A DNA stretch of 64,000 bases from Streptomyces spinosus (lineage in GTDB: Bacteria > Actinomycetota > Actinomycetes > Streptomycetales > Streptomycetaceae). The position numbers were made by a program, and so were the translations under genes. Positions 50,312 to 58,835 of this stretch are shown piece after piece (the stretch's first letter is position 1; the number at the start of each line of letters is the position of its first letter). The stretch lies in contig NZ_JAINRC010000008.1 of the NCBI RefSeq assembly GCF_020400655.1, positions 310,001 to 374,000 of the forward strand. Reading direction: 5' to 3'. Below the pieces are notes generated by a model, which was not told where the DNA came from, did no database searches, and saw only the letters and a program-made list of their open reading frames with translations.

Positions 50312-51667
50312 ATGACCGCCTTAACGGTCGCCCTGGTGCTGGTCGTCGCCGCCGTAGGTGTTCTGCGGTGGCGGCGCCCCGCCTGGTACTGGTTGACCTT
50401 CGGGGTCACGCTGGCCGTGGTGCAGGTCCTGGTCCGGTACGGCTCCGTCATGGACGCGTGCGGGCTGACCGTTCCGCCCGCGCGGTGGCGGCTCGCCCTC
50501 GCCCGTGCCACCAACCGGCCGACACCGGGGCCACGCGCCCCGCGCATTCTGCGGCTGCGGCCGACTCGTACCGGCCTGGTCCTGCGGCTCAAGCTCCGGC
50601 CTGGGCAGGACGCCTTCGACGTCGCCGCCGCCTCGGACCGGCTCCGGCATTCCTTCTCGATGTACGGCGTGACCTCGCGGGAGCTGCGCTCCGGCGTCGT
50701 AGAGGTGCGGATGACCGGCTACGACGTACTCAAGCGGGTGCAGATGCCGGCCCAGACCGACACCCAGCCGATGCGGGTGCCGGTCGCCCTGCGGCAGGAC
50801 GGCTCGGTGCACTACCGCGACTACCGGGCAATACCTCATGCCCTCACCCTCGGGGCCACGGAGTCCGGCAAGTCCGTCTACCAGCGCAACCTGGTCGCCG
50901 GGCTCGCCCCGATGGACGTCGCCCTCGTCGGCATCGACTGCAAGCAGGGGGTTGAACTGTTCCCACTGGCCCGCCGCTTCTCCGCGCTGGCCGATGACCC
51001 CGACACCGCCGCCGACGTGCTGGACGCGCTCGTGGTCCGGATGGAGCGCATCTATCAGGTCATCAGGGCTCAGCAGCGCCTCGCCGCGGACGTGCCGGAC
51101 GCGGAGATCGCCGCCGACATCTGGGACCTGCCGTCCGATCTGCGCCCGACCCCGGTCGTGGTCCTGGTCGACGAGGTTGCCGAACTCGCTCTGTACGCCA
51201 ACAAGGAGGAGGAGAAGCGCCGGGACCGCATCATCACCGCCCTGGTCCGCCTCGCCCAGCTCGGTCGAGCTGCCGGCATCTACCTCGAAATCTGCGGGCA
51301 GCGCTTCGGCTCCGAACTCGGCAAGGGCATCACCATGCTCCGCGCCCAGCTCACCGGCCGTACCGCACACCGCGTCAACGACGAGACCTCCGCCAACATG
51401 GCCTTCGGCGACATCGCCCCGGACGCCGTCCTCGCCGCCATCCAGATCCCGGCGGAGATGCGGGGGCTCGCCATCGCAGGCGATTCGTCCGGAGGTTGGC
51501 ACCGCATCCGCGCACCGCACACCTCGCTCCGTCAAGCCGTGAACATCTGCAACCGGCATGCCGACCGGACGCCGGATCTGCCCGAGCTGGCTCCGTTCCG
51601 GCCCACTCTCTCCGCCTCGGCCGACGCTTCCTCGCCGACGGCCAAGCCTTCCCCGGCTACCGCCTGA
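50312..51667 (+). CDS. TraB/FtsK-like DNA translocase (conjugal transfer)
   Basis: A 451-residue septal DNA translocase: two N-terminal membrane segments, then a FtsK/SpoIIIE ATPase domain with Walker A GATESGKS (residues 181-188), Walker B VVVLVDEVAEL and the arginine-containing QRFGSELGKGITMLRAQLTGR. In Streptomyces plasmids and pSAM2 this single protein moves double-stranded DNA between hyphae. Leucine 4 is encoded by TTA (50321-50323), a bldA-dependent codon, placed where it would stall initiation. It starts 2 bp after the preceding stop. Confidence 0.9.
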   Translation: MTALTVALVLVVAAVGVLRWRRPAWYWLTFGVTLAVVQVLVRYGSVMDACGLTVPPARWRLALARATNRPTPGPRAPRILRLRPTRTGLVLRLKLRPGQDAFDVAAASDRLRHSFSMYGVTSRELRSGVVEVRMTGYDVLKRVQMPAQTDTQPMRVPVALRQDGSVHYRDYRAIPHALTLGATESGKSVYQRNLVAGLAPMDVALVGIDCKQGVELFPLARRFSALADDPDTAADVLDALVVRMERIYQVIRAQQRLAADVPDAEIAADIWDLPSDLRPTPVVVLVDEVAELALYANKEEEKRRDRIITALVRLAQLGRAAGIYLEICGQRFGSELGKGITMLRAQLTGRTAHRVNDETSANMAFGDIAPDAVLAAIQIPAEMRGLAIAGDSSGGWHRIRAPHTSLRQAVNICNRHADRTPDLPELAPFRPTLSASADASSPTAKPSPATA

Positions 51668-51749
51668 CTTCTCGGATTCCCACCGGTCGGCGTGACCGCT
51701 CTCGCGCCAAGTCCCTACCCCGCCATGCCCAAAGAAGAGAGATCTCGCT

Positions 51750-51953
51750 GTGTGCCCGAACTGCGAGGACTTCGCCCGGACCGTACTCCTGCTCGGCCAA
51801 CTCGCCCTCTACGCCGACACGACCGGCGCCGACCTCGATTTCGTGGAAGCCGTCAGTCCCTCCCTCGCCGTCTCCCTGCCGGAGCCGCCGCCGGGCGTGT
51901 TCCCGGACGGCTACGACCCCGACGGCGGCCCCGCCTACCCGGGTGACTCCTGA
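51750..51953 (+). CDS. Small protein of the transfer operon
   Basis: A 67-residue protein (GTG start) with MCPNCEDFARTVLLLGQLALYADTTG; a CxxC pair near the start may bind metal. The gene overlaps the next start by one base (TGATG type). It is probably a spread-associated protein; no family recognised. Confidence 0.6.
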   Translation: MCPNCEDFARTVLLLGQLALYADTTGADLDFVEAVSPSLAVSLPEPPPGVFPDGYDPDGGPAYPGDS

Positions 51954-52639
51954 TGGGCGCCCGTCACGGCCTTCGCGTCGACGCGGTCCTGGTGCAGGCC
52001 GTCATCGCCGGCGCCCTGTCCTTCGCGCATCTGCACGACCTGGCCTCCGCCGCCGGACAGAACGGATGGAAGGCATGGGCCTACCCGGTCAGCGTCGATC
52101 TCCTCCTGGTGGCTGCCTGGCGGCGCCTGCGCAGTGAGGGCCCGTCCCGGCTGGCCTGGTGCTGGTTCCTGGTCGCACTCTGCGCCTCGCTCGGTGCCAA
52201 TGTCGCCACCGCCGGGTTCCTCGACCTGACCGACCCGCCCGCCTTGCTCCGCCTCGGCATCGCCGGATGGCCCGCTCTTGCCTTCCTCGGCGGCACGCTC
52301 CTCGCTCACTCGTTGGCTGCGGAGTCGGAGCCGCTTCCGCCGGCACCCGTCGCGGAGGCCGAGGGCGCGGAGCCTCCGGCTCAGCAGCCGGTACCGGACG
52401 CCGAAGCCGCTTCGGCCACAGACGCCGTACCCGAGCCTGACGCGGCCCCGTCCCCTTCGGACCAAGCTCCCGCCCCGGCCTCCGCTCCTCAGGTCCCCGC
52501 CGTCCTGGTCGACCACGCCCGCAAGGTCGCTGACGAGTACCGCGCTCGTACCGGCGCCCCGATCGACCCCGACACCCTGCGCTCCCGCCTCGGCGTTCCG
52601 CCCCACCTCGCCGACGCCATCGCCGCCCACCTCGCCTGA
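51953..52639 (+). CDS. DUF2637 spread protein (SpdB-like)
   Basis: A 228-residue membrane protein with about four hydrophobic segments (LVQAVIAGALSFAHLHDLASAAG, WAYPVSVDLLLVAAW, CWFLVALCASLGANVATAGFL, GWPALAFLGGTLLAHS), a Pro/Ala-rich linker and a C-terminal DNA-binding-like segment DEYRARTGAPIDPDTLRSRLGVPP. DUF2637 proteins of AICEs act in intramycelial plasmid spread. Confidence 0.83.
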   Translation: MGARHGLRVDAVLVQAVIAGALSFAHLHDLASAAGQNGWKAWAYPVSVDLLLVAAWRRLRSEGPSRLAWCWFLVALCASLGANVATAGFLDLTDPPALLRLGIAGWPALAFLGGTLLAHSLAAESEPLPPAPVAEAEGAEPPAQQPVPDAEAASATDAVPEPDAAPSPSDQAPAPASAPQVPAVLVDHARKVADEYRARTGAPIDPDTLRSRLGVPPHLADAIAAHLA

Positions 52640-52659
52640 TCGGCAAGAGAGGAAGACCA

Positions 52660-52854
52660 GTGATCCGTGACCCGGGCGACCTGACCGCCTCCGACTACCT
52701 CGACGGCGCCCGTGAGATGGCCGCCGCCAAGCGGCCCTTCCTCGCCCACCTGCTCGCGGAGAAAGCCGTCCGCCTCACCGCCGACCCGGCCACCGCCGCC
52801 GGCATCCGTGCCGACTTCCCCGCCTCGACCACGACCCGAGAGGAGACCGACTGA
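52660..52854 (+). CDS. Small spread-operon protein
   Basis: A 64-residue protein (GTG start) with SDYLDGAREMAAAKRPFLAHLLAEKAVRL, mostly helical. Closely packed with its neighbours. No known function. Confidence 0.55.
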   Translation: MIRDPGDLTASDYLDGAREMAAAKRPFLAHLLAEKAVRLTADPATAAGIRADFPASTTTREETD

Positions 52855-52855
52855 C

Positions 52856-53047
52856 ATGCCCGCCCGCGACCACTTCCACTCCGTGATGCGCATCGGCCCG
52901 GTGCAGATCGGCACGCACCGCGACCGCAACGGCCAGACCAAGCACGCCGCCGTGTGCAGCTCCGACGGCTGCGGCTGGTCCTCCGACTACTCCAGCCAAT
53001 CCGCGGCCCAACTCGCCGCCCGCACCCACCGCTGCCGCGTCCGCTAG
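52856..53047 (+). CDS. Mobile element transfer protein (SpdA-like)
   Basis: A 63-residue protein with HFHSVMRIGPVQIGTHRDRNGQTKHAAVC and CGWSS, a pattern of small transfer proteins in pSAM2-like elements. Cysteines could bind zinc. It follows the previous stop by 1 bp. Confidence 0.68.
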   Translation: MPARDHFHSVMRIGPVQIGTHRDRNGQTKHAAVCSSDGCGWSSDYSSQSAAQLAARTHRCRVR

Positions 53048-53060
53048 GAGACCCACCGCC

Positions 53061-53216
53061 ATGCAGGTCCCGCTCTGGTTCGCCCTGCTCGTCGTCGGCT
53101 ACCTCGGCGTCAAGCTCATCCGCCCGCCCGCCTGGCTCATCGCCGTCCTCCTGCTCGGCGGCTTCCTCCTCGCCGACAGCGTCCTCGCCCCGGTCATCAA
53201 CGCCCTCGTCAAGTAA
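53061..53216 (+). CDS. Very small membrane protein of the spread operon
   Basis: A 51-residue protein (ATG) with two hydrophobic helices (PLWFALLVVGYLGVKL and WLIAVLLLGGFLLADSVL). It fits between two spread genes on the same strand; similar small membrane proteins occur at this place in related elements. Confidence 0.6.
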   Translation: MQVPLWFALLVVGYLGVKLIRPPAWLIAVLLLGGFLLADSVLAPVINALVK

Positions 53217-53240
53217 CCAGCCCGCGAGAGGAGACCACCG

Positions 53241-53558
53241 ATGTTCCGCCCGAAGATCCCGATCATGCCCACGCCGACCGGGCTCGGCACACCGCCCGTC
53301 GTCGTCGAGCCGACCGCCATCATCTCGAACGCGGAGACCCCGCCGGTCGCCCCGACGCCTCCCACGCCGGTCCGGCCCGCGGTCCAGCTCACCCCCGGCA
53401 CCGCCCTCGCCCTCGTCGGCGGCGGCACGGCCGTCGTCCTGGTGCTCGGAGCCGTCCTGGTCTCCCTGCTCCTGGCGGTCGCCATCACCGGAGCCTCGGT
53501 CGCCGTCTGCGCGGTCGTCCTGCGCTCCCTGCTCGCCTCCGACGCCAAGCGTCGCTGA
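53241..53558 (+). CDS. SpdD-like spread membrane protein
   Basis: A 105-residue protein: MFRPKIPIMPTPTGLGTPPVVVEPTAII N-terminus and two hydrophobic segments near 55-100 (ALALVGGGTAVVLVLGAVLVSLLLAVAITGASVAVCAVVL). This is the SpdD layout of Streptomyces plasmid spread proteins. Confidence 0.75.
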   Translation: MFRPKIPIMPTPTGLGTPPVVVEPTAIISNAETPPVAPTPPTPVRPAVQLTPGTALALVGGGTAVVLVLGAVLVSLLLAVAITGASVAVCAVVLRSLLASDAKRR

Positions 53559-53646
53559 CCGGCCCCCGGGCGGCCTCGATACCGCCAAGCATCCGCCGCC
53601 TGGGCGCCGTCCCTGTCCGATCTCGCAACCGGAAGGAACCCCAAGC

Positions 53647-55053
53647 ATGGCCCACCGCGCCTCACCCGCGACACCGAGTGCGCGCATGCCCGACACATTG
53701 CTTGACCCGATCACTCTCGGAGACGTGCTCCGGGTGGCCTCGGCCTCGGACTACGCCCGCTGGGAGGACCAGATCCGCCGCACCGGCGGCTGCTCCGACC
53801 CGATCCACCTCACCGGCTGGGTCCTCCACAAGGACAAGACCAGCGGCGAGACCCTGCACCACTACTCCACCGAGAAGGAGCCGGGCGGACGCCTCCGCCT
53901 CGCCTGCGGCAACCGCCGCGCCTCCCGCTGCCCGTCCTGCGCCTGGACCTACGCGGGCGACACGTACCACCTGATCCGCGCCGGCCTGGCCGGAGACGAC
54001 CGCCGCGACGTTCCCGCCACCGTCCGCGATCACCCGCGCGTCTTCGCCACCCTCACGGCCCCCTCGTTCGGCCCGGTCCACAACCGCCCCGATCACGGCT
54101 CCTGCCGCTGTGGCACCCGGCACGCGCCCGACGCTCCGGAGCTGGGCACCGCTCTCGATCCGGACAGCTACGACTACGCGGGCGCCGTGCTGTTCAACAA
54201 CCACGCCGGTCAGCTCTGGCAGCGGTTCACCACGCGACTCCGCCGCGAACTCGCCGCCCGCGCCGGCCTGCCCCGCCGGGAACTCGCCGAACACCTCCGC
54301 GTCTCGTACGGCAAGGTCGCCGAGTTCCAGAAGCGAGGCGCCCTGCACTTCCACGCCGTCGTACGCCTCGACGGCCCGGACGGGCCCGGAACACCCCCGC
54401 CCGTCTGGGCCACGGTCGACCTCCTCACGGACGCGGTCCGTGCCGCCGCAGCGCACTCGTACACGTCCGTGTCGGTCCCGGCTGCCGGTGACGAGCCCGC
54501 CCGTACCTTCCGCTGGGGCCGACAGCTCGACGTCCGCCCGGTCAAGGCGTTCGGTGACGGCTCCGACATCACCGAGCAGGCCGTCGCCTCGTATGTGGCC
54601 AAGTACGCGACCAAGGCCGCCGAGAACACCGGCACCCTGGACCGCCGTATCGGCGAACTCGCCGAACTCGACCGCCACCAGGTCCCCGACCACACCCGGC
54701 GGCTCATCACCGCGTGCCGCGACCTGGACAGCCTCTACCCGGACCGGCGCCTCTGGGCCTGGGCCCACATGCTCGGCTTCCGCGGGCACTTCTCGTCCAA
54801 GTCGCGCACCTACTCCACCACCCTCGGCGCCCTCCGCCAGGAACGCGCCGACTACCGCGCAGCCCAAGAGGCATGCGTCCTCGGCCTCGACGACCGCGAG
54901 CCGGACACCGTCCTCGTCCTGGCGGACTGGCAGTACGCCGGCCACGGCCACACCCCGGGCGAAGCCGCCCTCGCCGCGACCATCGCCCGTGACCTCCAGA
55001 CCAACCGCGAAACCGCCCGCGACGCCCTCCTGCACGAAGGGAGCACGGAATGA
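53647..55053 (+). CDS. repSA: Replication initiator, RepSA-like (rolling circle)
   Basis: A 468-residue protein of the actinobacterial RepSA family. N-terminal zinc-binding cysteines (CGNRRASRCPSC, CRCGTRH) are followed by LHFHAVVRLDG with His234 and His236 (HUH-like metal motif) and VASYVAKYATKAAE with candidate catalytic tyrosines. In pSAM2, RepSA nicks the double-strand origin for replication by rolling circle. The ATG at 53647 with a GGAAGG site is preferred. It overlaps xis by ATGA. Confidence 0.88.
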   Translation: MAHRASPATPSARMPDTLLDPITLGDVLRVASASDYARWEDQIRRTGGCSDPIHLTGWVLHKDKTSGETLHHYSTEKEPGGRLRLACGNRRASRCPSCAWTYAGDTYHLIRAGLAGDDRRDVPATVRDHPRVFATLTAPSFGPVHNRPDHGSCRCGTRHAPDAPELGTALDPDSYDYAGAVLFNNHAGQLWQRFTTRLRRELAARAGLPRRELAEHLRVSYGKVAEFQKRGALHFHAVVRLDGPDGPGTPPPVWATVDLLTDAVRAAAAHSYTSVSVPAAGDEPARTFRWGRQLDVRPVKAFGDGSDITEQAVASYVAKYATKAAENTGTLDRRIGELAELDRHQVPDHTRRLITACRDLDSLYPDRRLWAWAHMLGFRGHFSSKSRTYSTTLGALRQERADYRAAQEACVLGLDDREPDTVLVLADWQYAGHGHTPGEAALAATIARDLQTNRETARDALLHEGSTE

Positions 55054-55250
55054 CCACGGCCATCCGGTCGCGACGCACCATGCTCACCCTCGCGGAGGTC
55101 TGCGAGGAACTGGCCATCTCCCGCTCGACTTTCTACGACTGGCGGGCCAAGCGCCGCGCGCCGCGCTGCATCAAGCTCCCGAACGGCGACCTCCGGATCC
55201 GGCGGAGCGACCTCGATCACTGGCTCGACGACCGCGAGGACGCCGCCTGA
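55050..55250 (+). CDS. xis: Excisionase (Xis), MerR-like helix-turn-helix
   Basis: A 66-residue protein: MLTLAEVCEELAISRSTFYDWRAKRRAPRCIKLPNGDLRIRRSDLDHWLDD, a winged helix of the Xis/HTH_17 type. It overlaps repSA (ATGA) and int (TGATG), the repSA-xis-int operon known from pSAM2, and directs excision with Int. Confidence 0.88.
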   Translation: MTTAIRSRRTMLTLAEVCEELAISRSTFYDWRAKRRAPRCIKLPNGDLRIRRSDLDHWLDDREDAA

Positions 55251-56650
55251 TGGAGACGACGTACGACGTGAAGATCTACAAGATCCTCACCTACAAGGGT
55301 GCCCGGAAGACCACGTACACCGTGCGTTGGGTGGTCGCGGGCAAGCGCTGGCGTGAGCCCTTCAACACCGTCGCGCTCGCCGAGGGCTTCCGCTCGGAAC
55401 TCATCCGGGCCACGGGCAAGGGCGAGGCATTCGTCGTCGCCACGGGTCTCCCGGTGTCCCATCGCTCCAAGTCGGCTGCCATGAGCTGGTACAAGTTCGC
55501 CGTCGAGTACGTGGATGCCCGCTGGTCTCAACTCGGCGGCAACAGCCGCAAGAACATCGCGAAGACTCTGACCGCCACCACCATCGCCCTGCTGCGGGTA
55601 AAGCCCACGCAGTTCGCACCTGCGGCCGTGCGGACGGCCCTTCGCGAATGGGCGTTCAACACCAACCGACGCCCGGACGCGCCCCGAGACGTGGTGGCTA
55701 TCCTGAAGTGGGTCGAGCGGAACTCCCTGCCCGTCTCCGCCTGGGAGGACCCGGAGAAGGTCGATCAGGTCCTGCAAGCCATCGACACCCGCCTTGACGG
55801 CAAGCAGGCGGCGGCCTGGTCCCGGAAGCGCAACCGCCGGATCCTCAACGTCGCGATGAAGTACGCGATCCGGCGGCGCATCCTCCGGGTCAACCCTCTT
55901 CCCAAGGGCAAGGAGTCGACGGCGGTCACGAAGACCACGAACGCCGTCGACAAGCGGTCCTTGCTGAATCCCGAGCAGGCGGCGGCCATCCTCGACTGGA
56001 TCCGGCGCCGGCCGCGCGGCGGCAAGCGGCTCCACGCCTTCTTCGCCACGCTGTACTACTGCGGCCCCCGGCCCGAGGAAGCCGTAGCCATGCGGGTGGA
56101 GGACGTGACCCTGCCCCAGCCCGACGCCGATGACCAGTGGTGTGAACTGCTGATCCACACGGCGACCCCGGAGATCGGAAGGCAGTGGACCGATACGGGC
56201 GAGATTCACGAGCAACGTGACCTGAAGGGCCGTGCGGAGGGCGAGACGCGCACGGTGCCGGGGCATCCGGCCCTGACGCGCATCCTGCGGCAGCACATCG
56301 CCGATGAACAGCTCCAGCCGGGTGATCTGCTCTTCCAAGGTGAGTTCGGTGGGATCCTCGCCGGCTCCGTCATCCGCCGGGCGTGGCGCAGCGCGCGTAA
56401 GGCCGTACTGCCCCCGCACGTCTTTGAGTCACCCACCGGACGGCGCGTTTACGACAACCGCAACACGCGCCTGACGAAGTGGCTCAACGACGGCATCCCG
56501 CCCGCTCAGGTGGCCGAGTGGGCCGGAAACAGCGTTGCCGTGCTGCTGGCGACGTACGCCCGGTGCATCGACGGGCAGCTGCCGGACCTGAAGCGGCGGC
56601 TGGAAGCCGCGGGTGACCTTCCGGAGGCGGAGGTGCGGGGCGCCGGCTGA
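55250..56650 (+). CDS. int: Tyrosine-recombinase integrase
   Basis: A 466-residue integrase. An N-terminal arm and SAM-like domain are followed by the catalytic domain: first Arg in CGPRPEEAVAM, and the C-terminal box VYDNRNTRLTKWLNDGIPPAQVAEWAGNSVAVLLATYARCIDG with the nucleophile Tyr. The usual HxxR and GH motifs are replaced (DNRN and GNS). I have seen GNS in related actinobacterial integrases, so activity is likely. It starts at the overlapping TGATG and ends 180 bp before attR. Confidence 0.9.
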   Translation: METTYDVKIYKILTYKGARKTTYTVRWVVAGKRWREPFNTVALAEGFRSELIRATGKGEAFVVATGLPVSHRSKSAAMSWYKFAVEYVDARWSQLGGNSRKNIAKTLTATTIALLRVKPTQFAPAAVRTALREWAFNTNRRPDAPRDVVAILKWVERNSLPVSAWEDPEKVDQVLQAIDTRLDGKQAAAWSRKRNRRILNVAMKYAIRRRILRVNPLPKGKESTAVTKTTNAVDKRSLLNPEQAAAILDWIRRRPRGGKRLHAFFATLYYCGPRPEEAVAMRVEDVTLPQPDADDQWCELLIHTATPEIGRQWTDTGEIHEQRDLKGRAEGETRTVPGHPALTRILRQHIADEQLQPGDLLFQGEFGGILAGSVIRRAWRSARKAVLPPHVFESPTGRRVYDNRNTRLTKWLNDGIPPAQVAEWAGNSVAVLLATYARCIDGQLPDLKRRLEAAGDLPEAEVRGAG

Positions 56651-56669
56651 TCTCCGACCGGTCGAGAAC

Positions 56670-56687
56670 TTCGACACGTATTCGACA
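56670..56687. repeat. Candidate integrase arm-type repeat (right arm)
   Basis: TTCGACACGTATTCGACA, matching 38038-38055 at 17 of 18 bases. Each lies inside an att end, in the same orientation, so both would flank the core in the circular form. Confidence 0.5.
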
Positions 56688-56802
56688 CGGCCACCCGCGA
56701 AAACCCGGTGACAGCCGGACAGCCCCGGAGTCTGCCCTTGATCATCAAGAGGGCGTCCGGGGCTTCGTCGTACCCGCTGACAGCCGCTCTGACCTGGGAA
56801 AA

Positions 56803-56822
56803 GCCCTCCCGAGCGGGAGGGC
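56803..56822 (-). terminator. tRNA-Arg terminator carried by the element
   Basis: GCCCTCCC / GGGAGGGC hairpin followed on the minus strand by TTTT, directly downstream of the tRNA. Nearly identical to 33459-33478. Confidence 0.7.
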
Positions 56823-56830
56823 GGATACTG

Positions 56831-56877
56831 GCGCCCCCGGCAGGACTCGAACCTGCGGCCAAGCGCTTAGAAGGCGC
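56831..56877. other. Right attachment site (attR), within tRNA-Arg
   Basis: 47 bp identical to 37921-37967, covering the tRNA 3' half from the anticodon stem to one base past the tRNA end. Element insertion restores an intact tRNA. Confidence 0.9.
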
Positions 56878-56904
56878 CTGCTCTATCCACTGAGCTACGG
56901 GGGC
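56832..56904 (-). tRNA. tRNA-Arg(UCU)
   Basis: A 73-nt cloverleaf on the minus strand: acceptor GCCCCCG / CGGGGGC with discriminator G, D arm GCTC...GAGC, anticodon stem GGCGC / GCGCT (one G-T pair), loop CTTCTAA giving anticodon UCU, and T arm GCAGG-TTCGAGT-CCTGC. CCA is not encoded. Confidence 0.96.
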
Positions 56905-57224
56905 CGGTGGGGTGGCCTCGTGCTTGGTGCCCTGGTGGGGGCTGACCCGTGACGTTGCCGGGGTCAAGGATAGGGCTCCCGGTTCCTCGACCCTGTCGCT
57001 TCGCCTCCGTGGCTCGATGTGGAGGTTCGGTGAAGCGGTCCTGATAATCGCAGGCAGGTACGAATCGTGCACCGCTTTTGGCGCCTGACGCACCGGGTGT
57101 TGTGCACTCGTTATGCCTGGACTGTGCGCGTGTCCCGGTCATCCCTTCCGTCCGATCTGTTCCGTCGGCGCGCAGACATGTCTATATGCTTCAGAATTCC
57201 CCTAAAATTGGGCATTCTTCGCAT
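56905..57224. promoter_or_regulatory. Promoter region upstream of the GTPase operon
   Basis: 320 bp between the divergent tRNA and the first GTPase. It contains the tRNA promoter on one side and the GTPase promoter on the other. An AT-rich stretch lies at 57180-57215. No gene is convincing. Confidence 0.4.
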
Positions 57225-58832
57225 GTGGTGACCTTGGACGTACGGCCTCAGCTGCTCGACACACTCTCCGCTCTGCGCGACCGTGTCGCCGCCGCACGCT
57301 TTCCGCTGCCCCTCGCGGGGGCGCCACGCGCGCGTGCCAACCGCGACGAGCTCCTCGCGCAACTCGACGACTATCTGGTACCCCGCCTACGGCAGCCCGA
57401 GGCGCCGCTGCTGGCCGTCATCGGCGGCTCCACCGGCGCGGGCAAGTCCACGCTCGTGAACTCCCTGGTCGGCCGACGGGTGAGCGAGGCCGGTGTGCTG
57501 CGGCCGACCACCCGGACGCCGGTCCTCGTCTGCCATCCGGAGGATCATCACTGGTTCAGCGGGATGCGTGTGCTCCCCCACCTCACCCGTGTGTGGGTGC
57601 CGCACCAGGACCCCACGGACGAGCTTCTGCTCACCGACGAGGACCCCGCGCGCGTGCTGCGCGTCGAGACCGCCGACACCCTCCCGCGCGGGCTCGCCCT
57701 CCTCGACGCCCCGGACGTCGACTCGCTGATCGCCCAGAACCGCGTCCTCGCCGCCGAGCTGATCTGCGCCGCCGACATCTGGATCATGGTCACGACCGCC
57801 GCCCGCTACGCCGACGCCGTCCCCTGGCACCTGCTGCGCACCGCCAAGGAGTACGACGCGACCCTCGTCACCGTCCTGGACCGGGTGCCCCACCAGGTCG
57901 TCTCCGAGGTCTCCCGGCAGTACGCGGCCCTGCTCACCAAGGCCGGGCTCGGCGACGTACCCCGTTTCACCGTGCCCGAGCTGCCCGAATCCGCCTGGGG
58001 CGCCGGGCTGCTGCCCGCCACCGCCGTCGCGCCCCTGAAGAGCTGGCTCGTCCACCACGCCCAGGATCCCGCGGCCCGCCACCACGTCGTGGCCCGTACG
58101 GCCTACGGCCTCCTGAACTCGCTCAAGTCCCGCCTGCCCGAGCTGGCAGGCGCCGCCGCCGCCCAGTACGCGGCGGCCCTCCGGCTGACCTCCGCCGTCG
58201 AGACCGCGTACGACAAGGAGCACGCGCGCGTGCGGGCGCGCCTTCAGTCCGGCGCCGTACTCGCCGGGGACGCCCTCAAACGCTGGCGCGCCTTCCCCCT
58301 GGACTGCACCGCCGGGGAACTCCTGGACGCCCTCGTGGACAGCCTGGCCGCCCTGCTGCTGTGCGCCGTGACCGCGGCCGACGAGCGCGTCGACGACGCA
58401 TGGCGGCGCGAGCCCGCCGCCGACGCCCCGGGGCTCGCCGAGCGGAAGGCCTCCCTGGAGAGCGCCGAGCACCGCATCGGGCTCGCGGCCCGGCGCTGGC
58501 GGCGCGAGCTGGAGGAGTACGCCGAGGACGAGGTACGCGTGCTGGAGCGGACCGGCGCACCCGACCCGGAGGTCGTCGCCGCCCTCGTCGCCACGGCCGT
58601 GCTCGGCGGGCGCCGGGCGCGTACCGCCGGTGAGGGGCTCGCCGAGCGGCTCGGGGCCCACGGCGTGCTGCGGCTGCGCGACCGGGCCGGTCGGCTGCTC
58701 GTCGAACACGTGGACCGCGTCATGCAGCGCGAACGCGAGCGGCGCCTCGCCCCGCTCGACGCCCTGGACGTCCATCCCGAGCCCCAGGCCCAACTCATCG
58801 CCGCGCTGTCCGTACTGCAGAAGGAGAGGTGA
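57225..58832 (+). CDS. Dynamin-like/Era-type large GTPase
   Basis: A 535-residue GTPase-family protein. P-loop GGSTGAGKST (residues 67-76), switch segment GVLRPTTRTPVL, G3-like LLDAPDVDS and a G4-like VLDRVP segment. Helical C-terminal half. Such actinobacterial GTPases come in pairs; roles in membrane or division processes are suggested but not established. The start is uncertain: GTG at 57225 or 57228 (as in relatives I recall) or ATG at 57186. It is followed 3 bp later by a second GTPase. Confidence 0.8.
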   Translation: MVTLDVRPQLLDTLSALRDRVAAARFPLPLAGAPRARANRDELLAQLDDYLVPRLRQPEAPLLAVIGGSTGAGKSTLVNSLVGRRVSEAGVLRPTTRTPVLVCHPEDHHWFSGMRVLPHLTRVWVPHQDPTDELLLTDEDPARVLRVETADTLPRGLALLDAPDVDSLIAQNRVLAAELICAADIWIMVTTAARYADAVPWHLLRTAKEYDATLVTVLDRVPHQVVSEVSRQYAALLTKAGLGDVPRFTVPELPESAWGAGLLPATAVAPLKSWLVHHAQDPAARHHVVARTAYGLLNSLKSRLPELAGAAAAQYAAALRLTSAVETAYDKEHARVRARLQSGAVLAGDALKRWRAFPLDCTAGELLDALVDSLAALLLCAVTAADERVDDAWRREPAADAPGLAERKASLESAEHRIGLAARRWRRELEEYAEDEVRVLERTGAPDPEVVAALVATAVLGGRRARTAGEGLAERLGAHGVLRLRDRAGRLLVEHVDRVMQRERERRLAPLDALDVHPEPQAQLIAALSVLQKER

Positions 58833-58835
58833 CCG

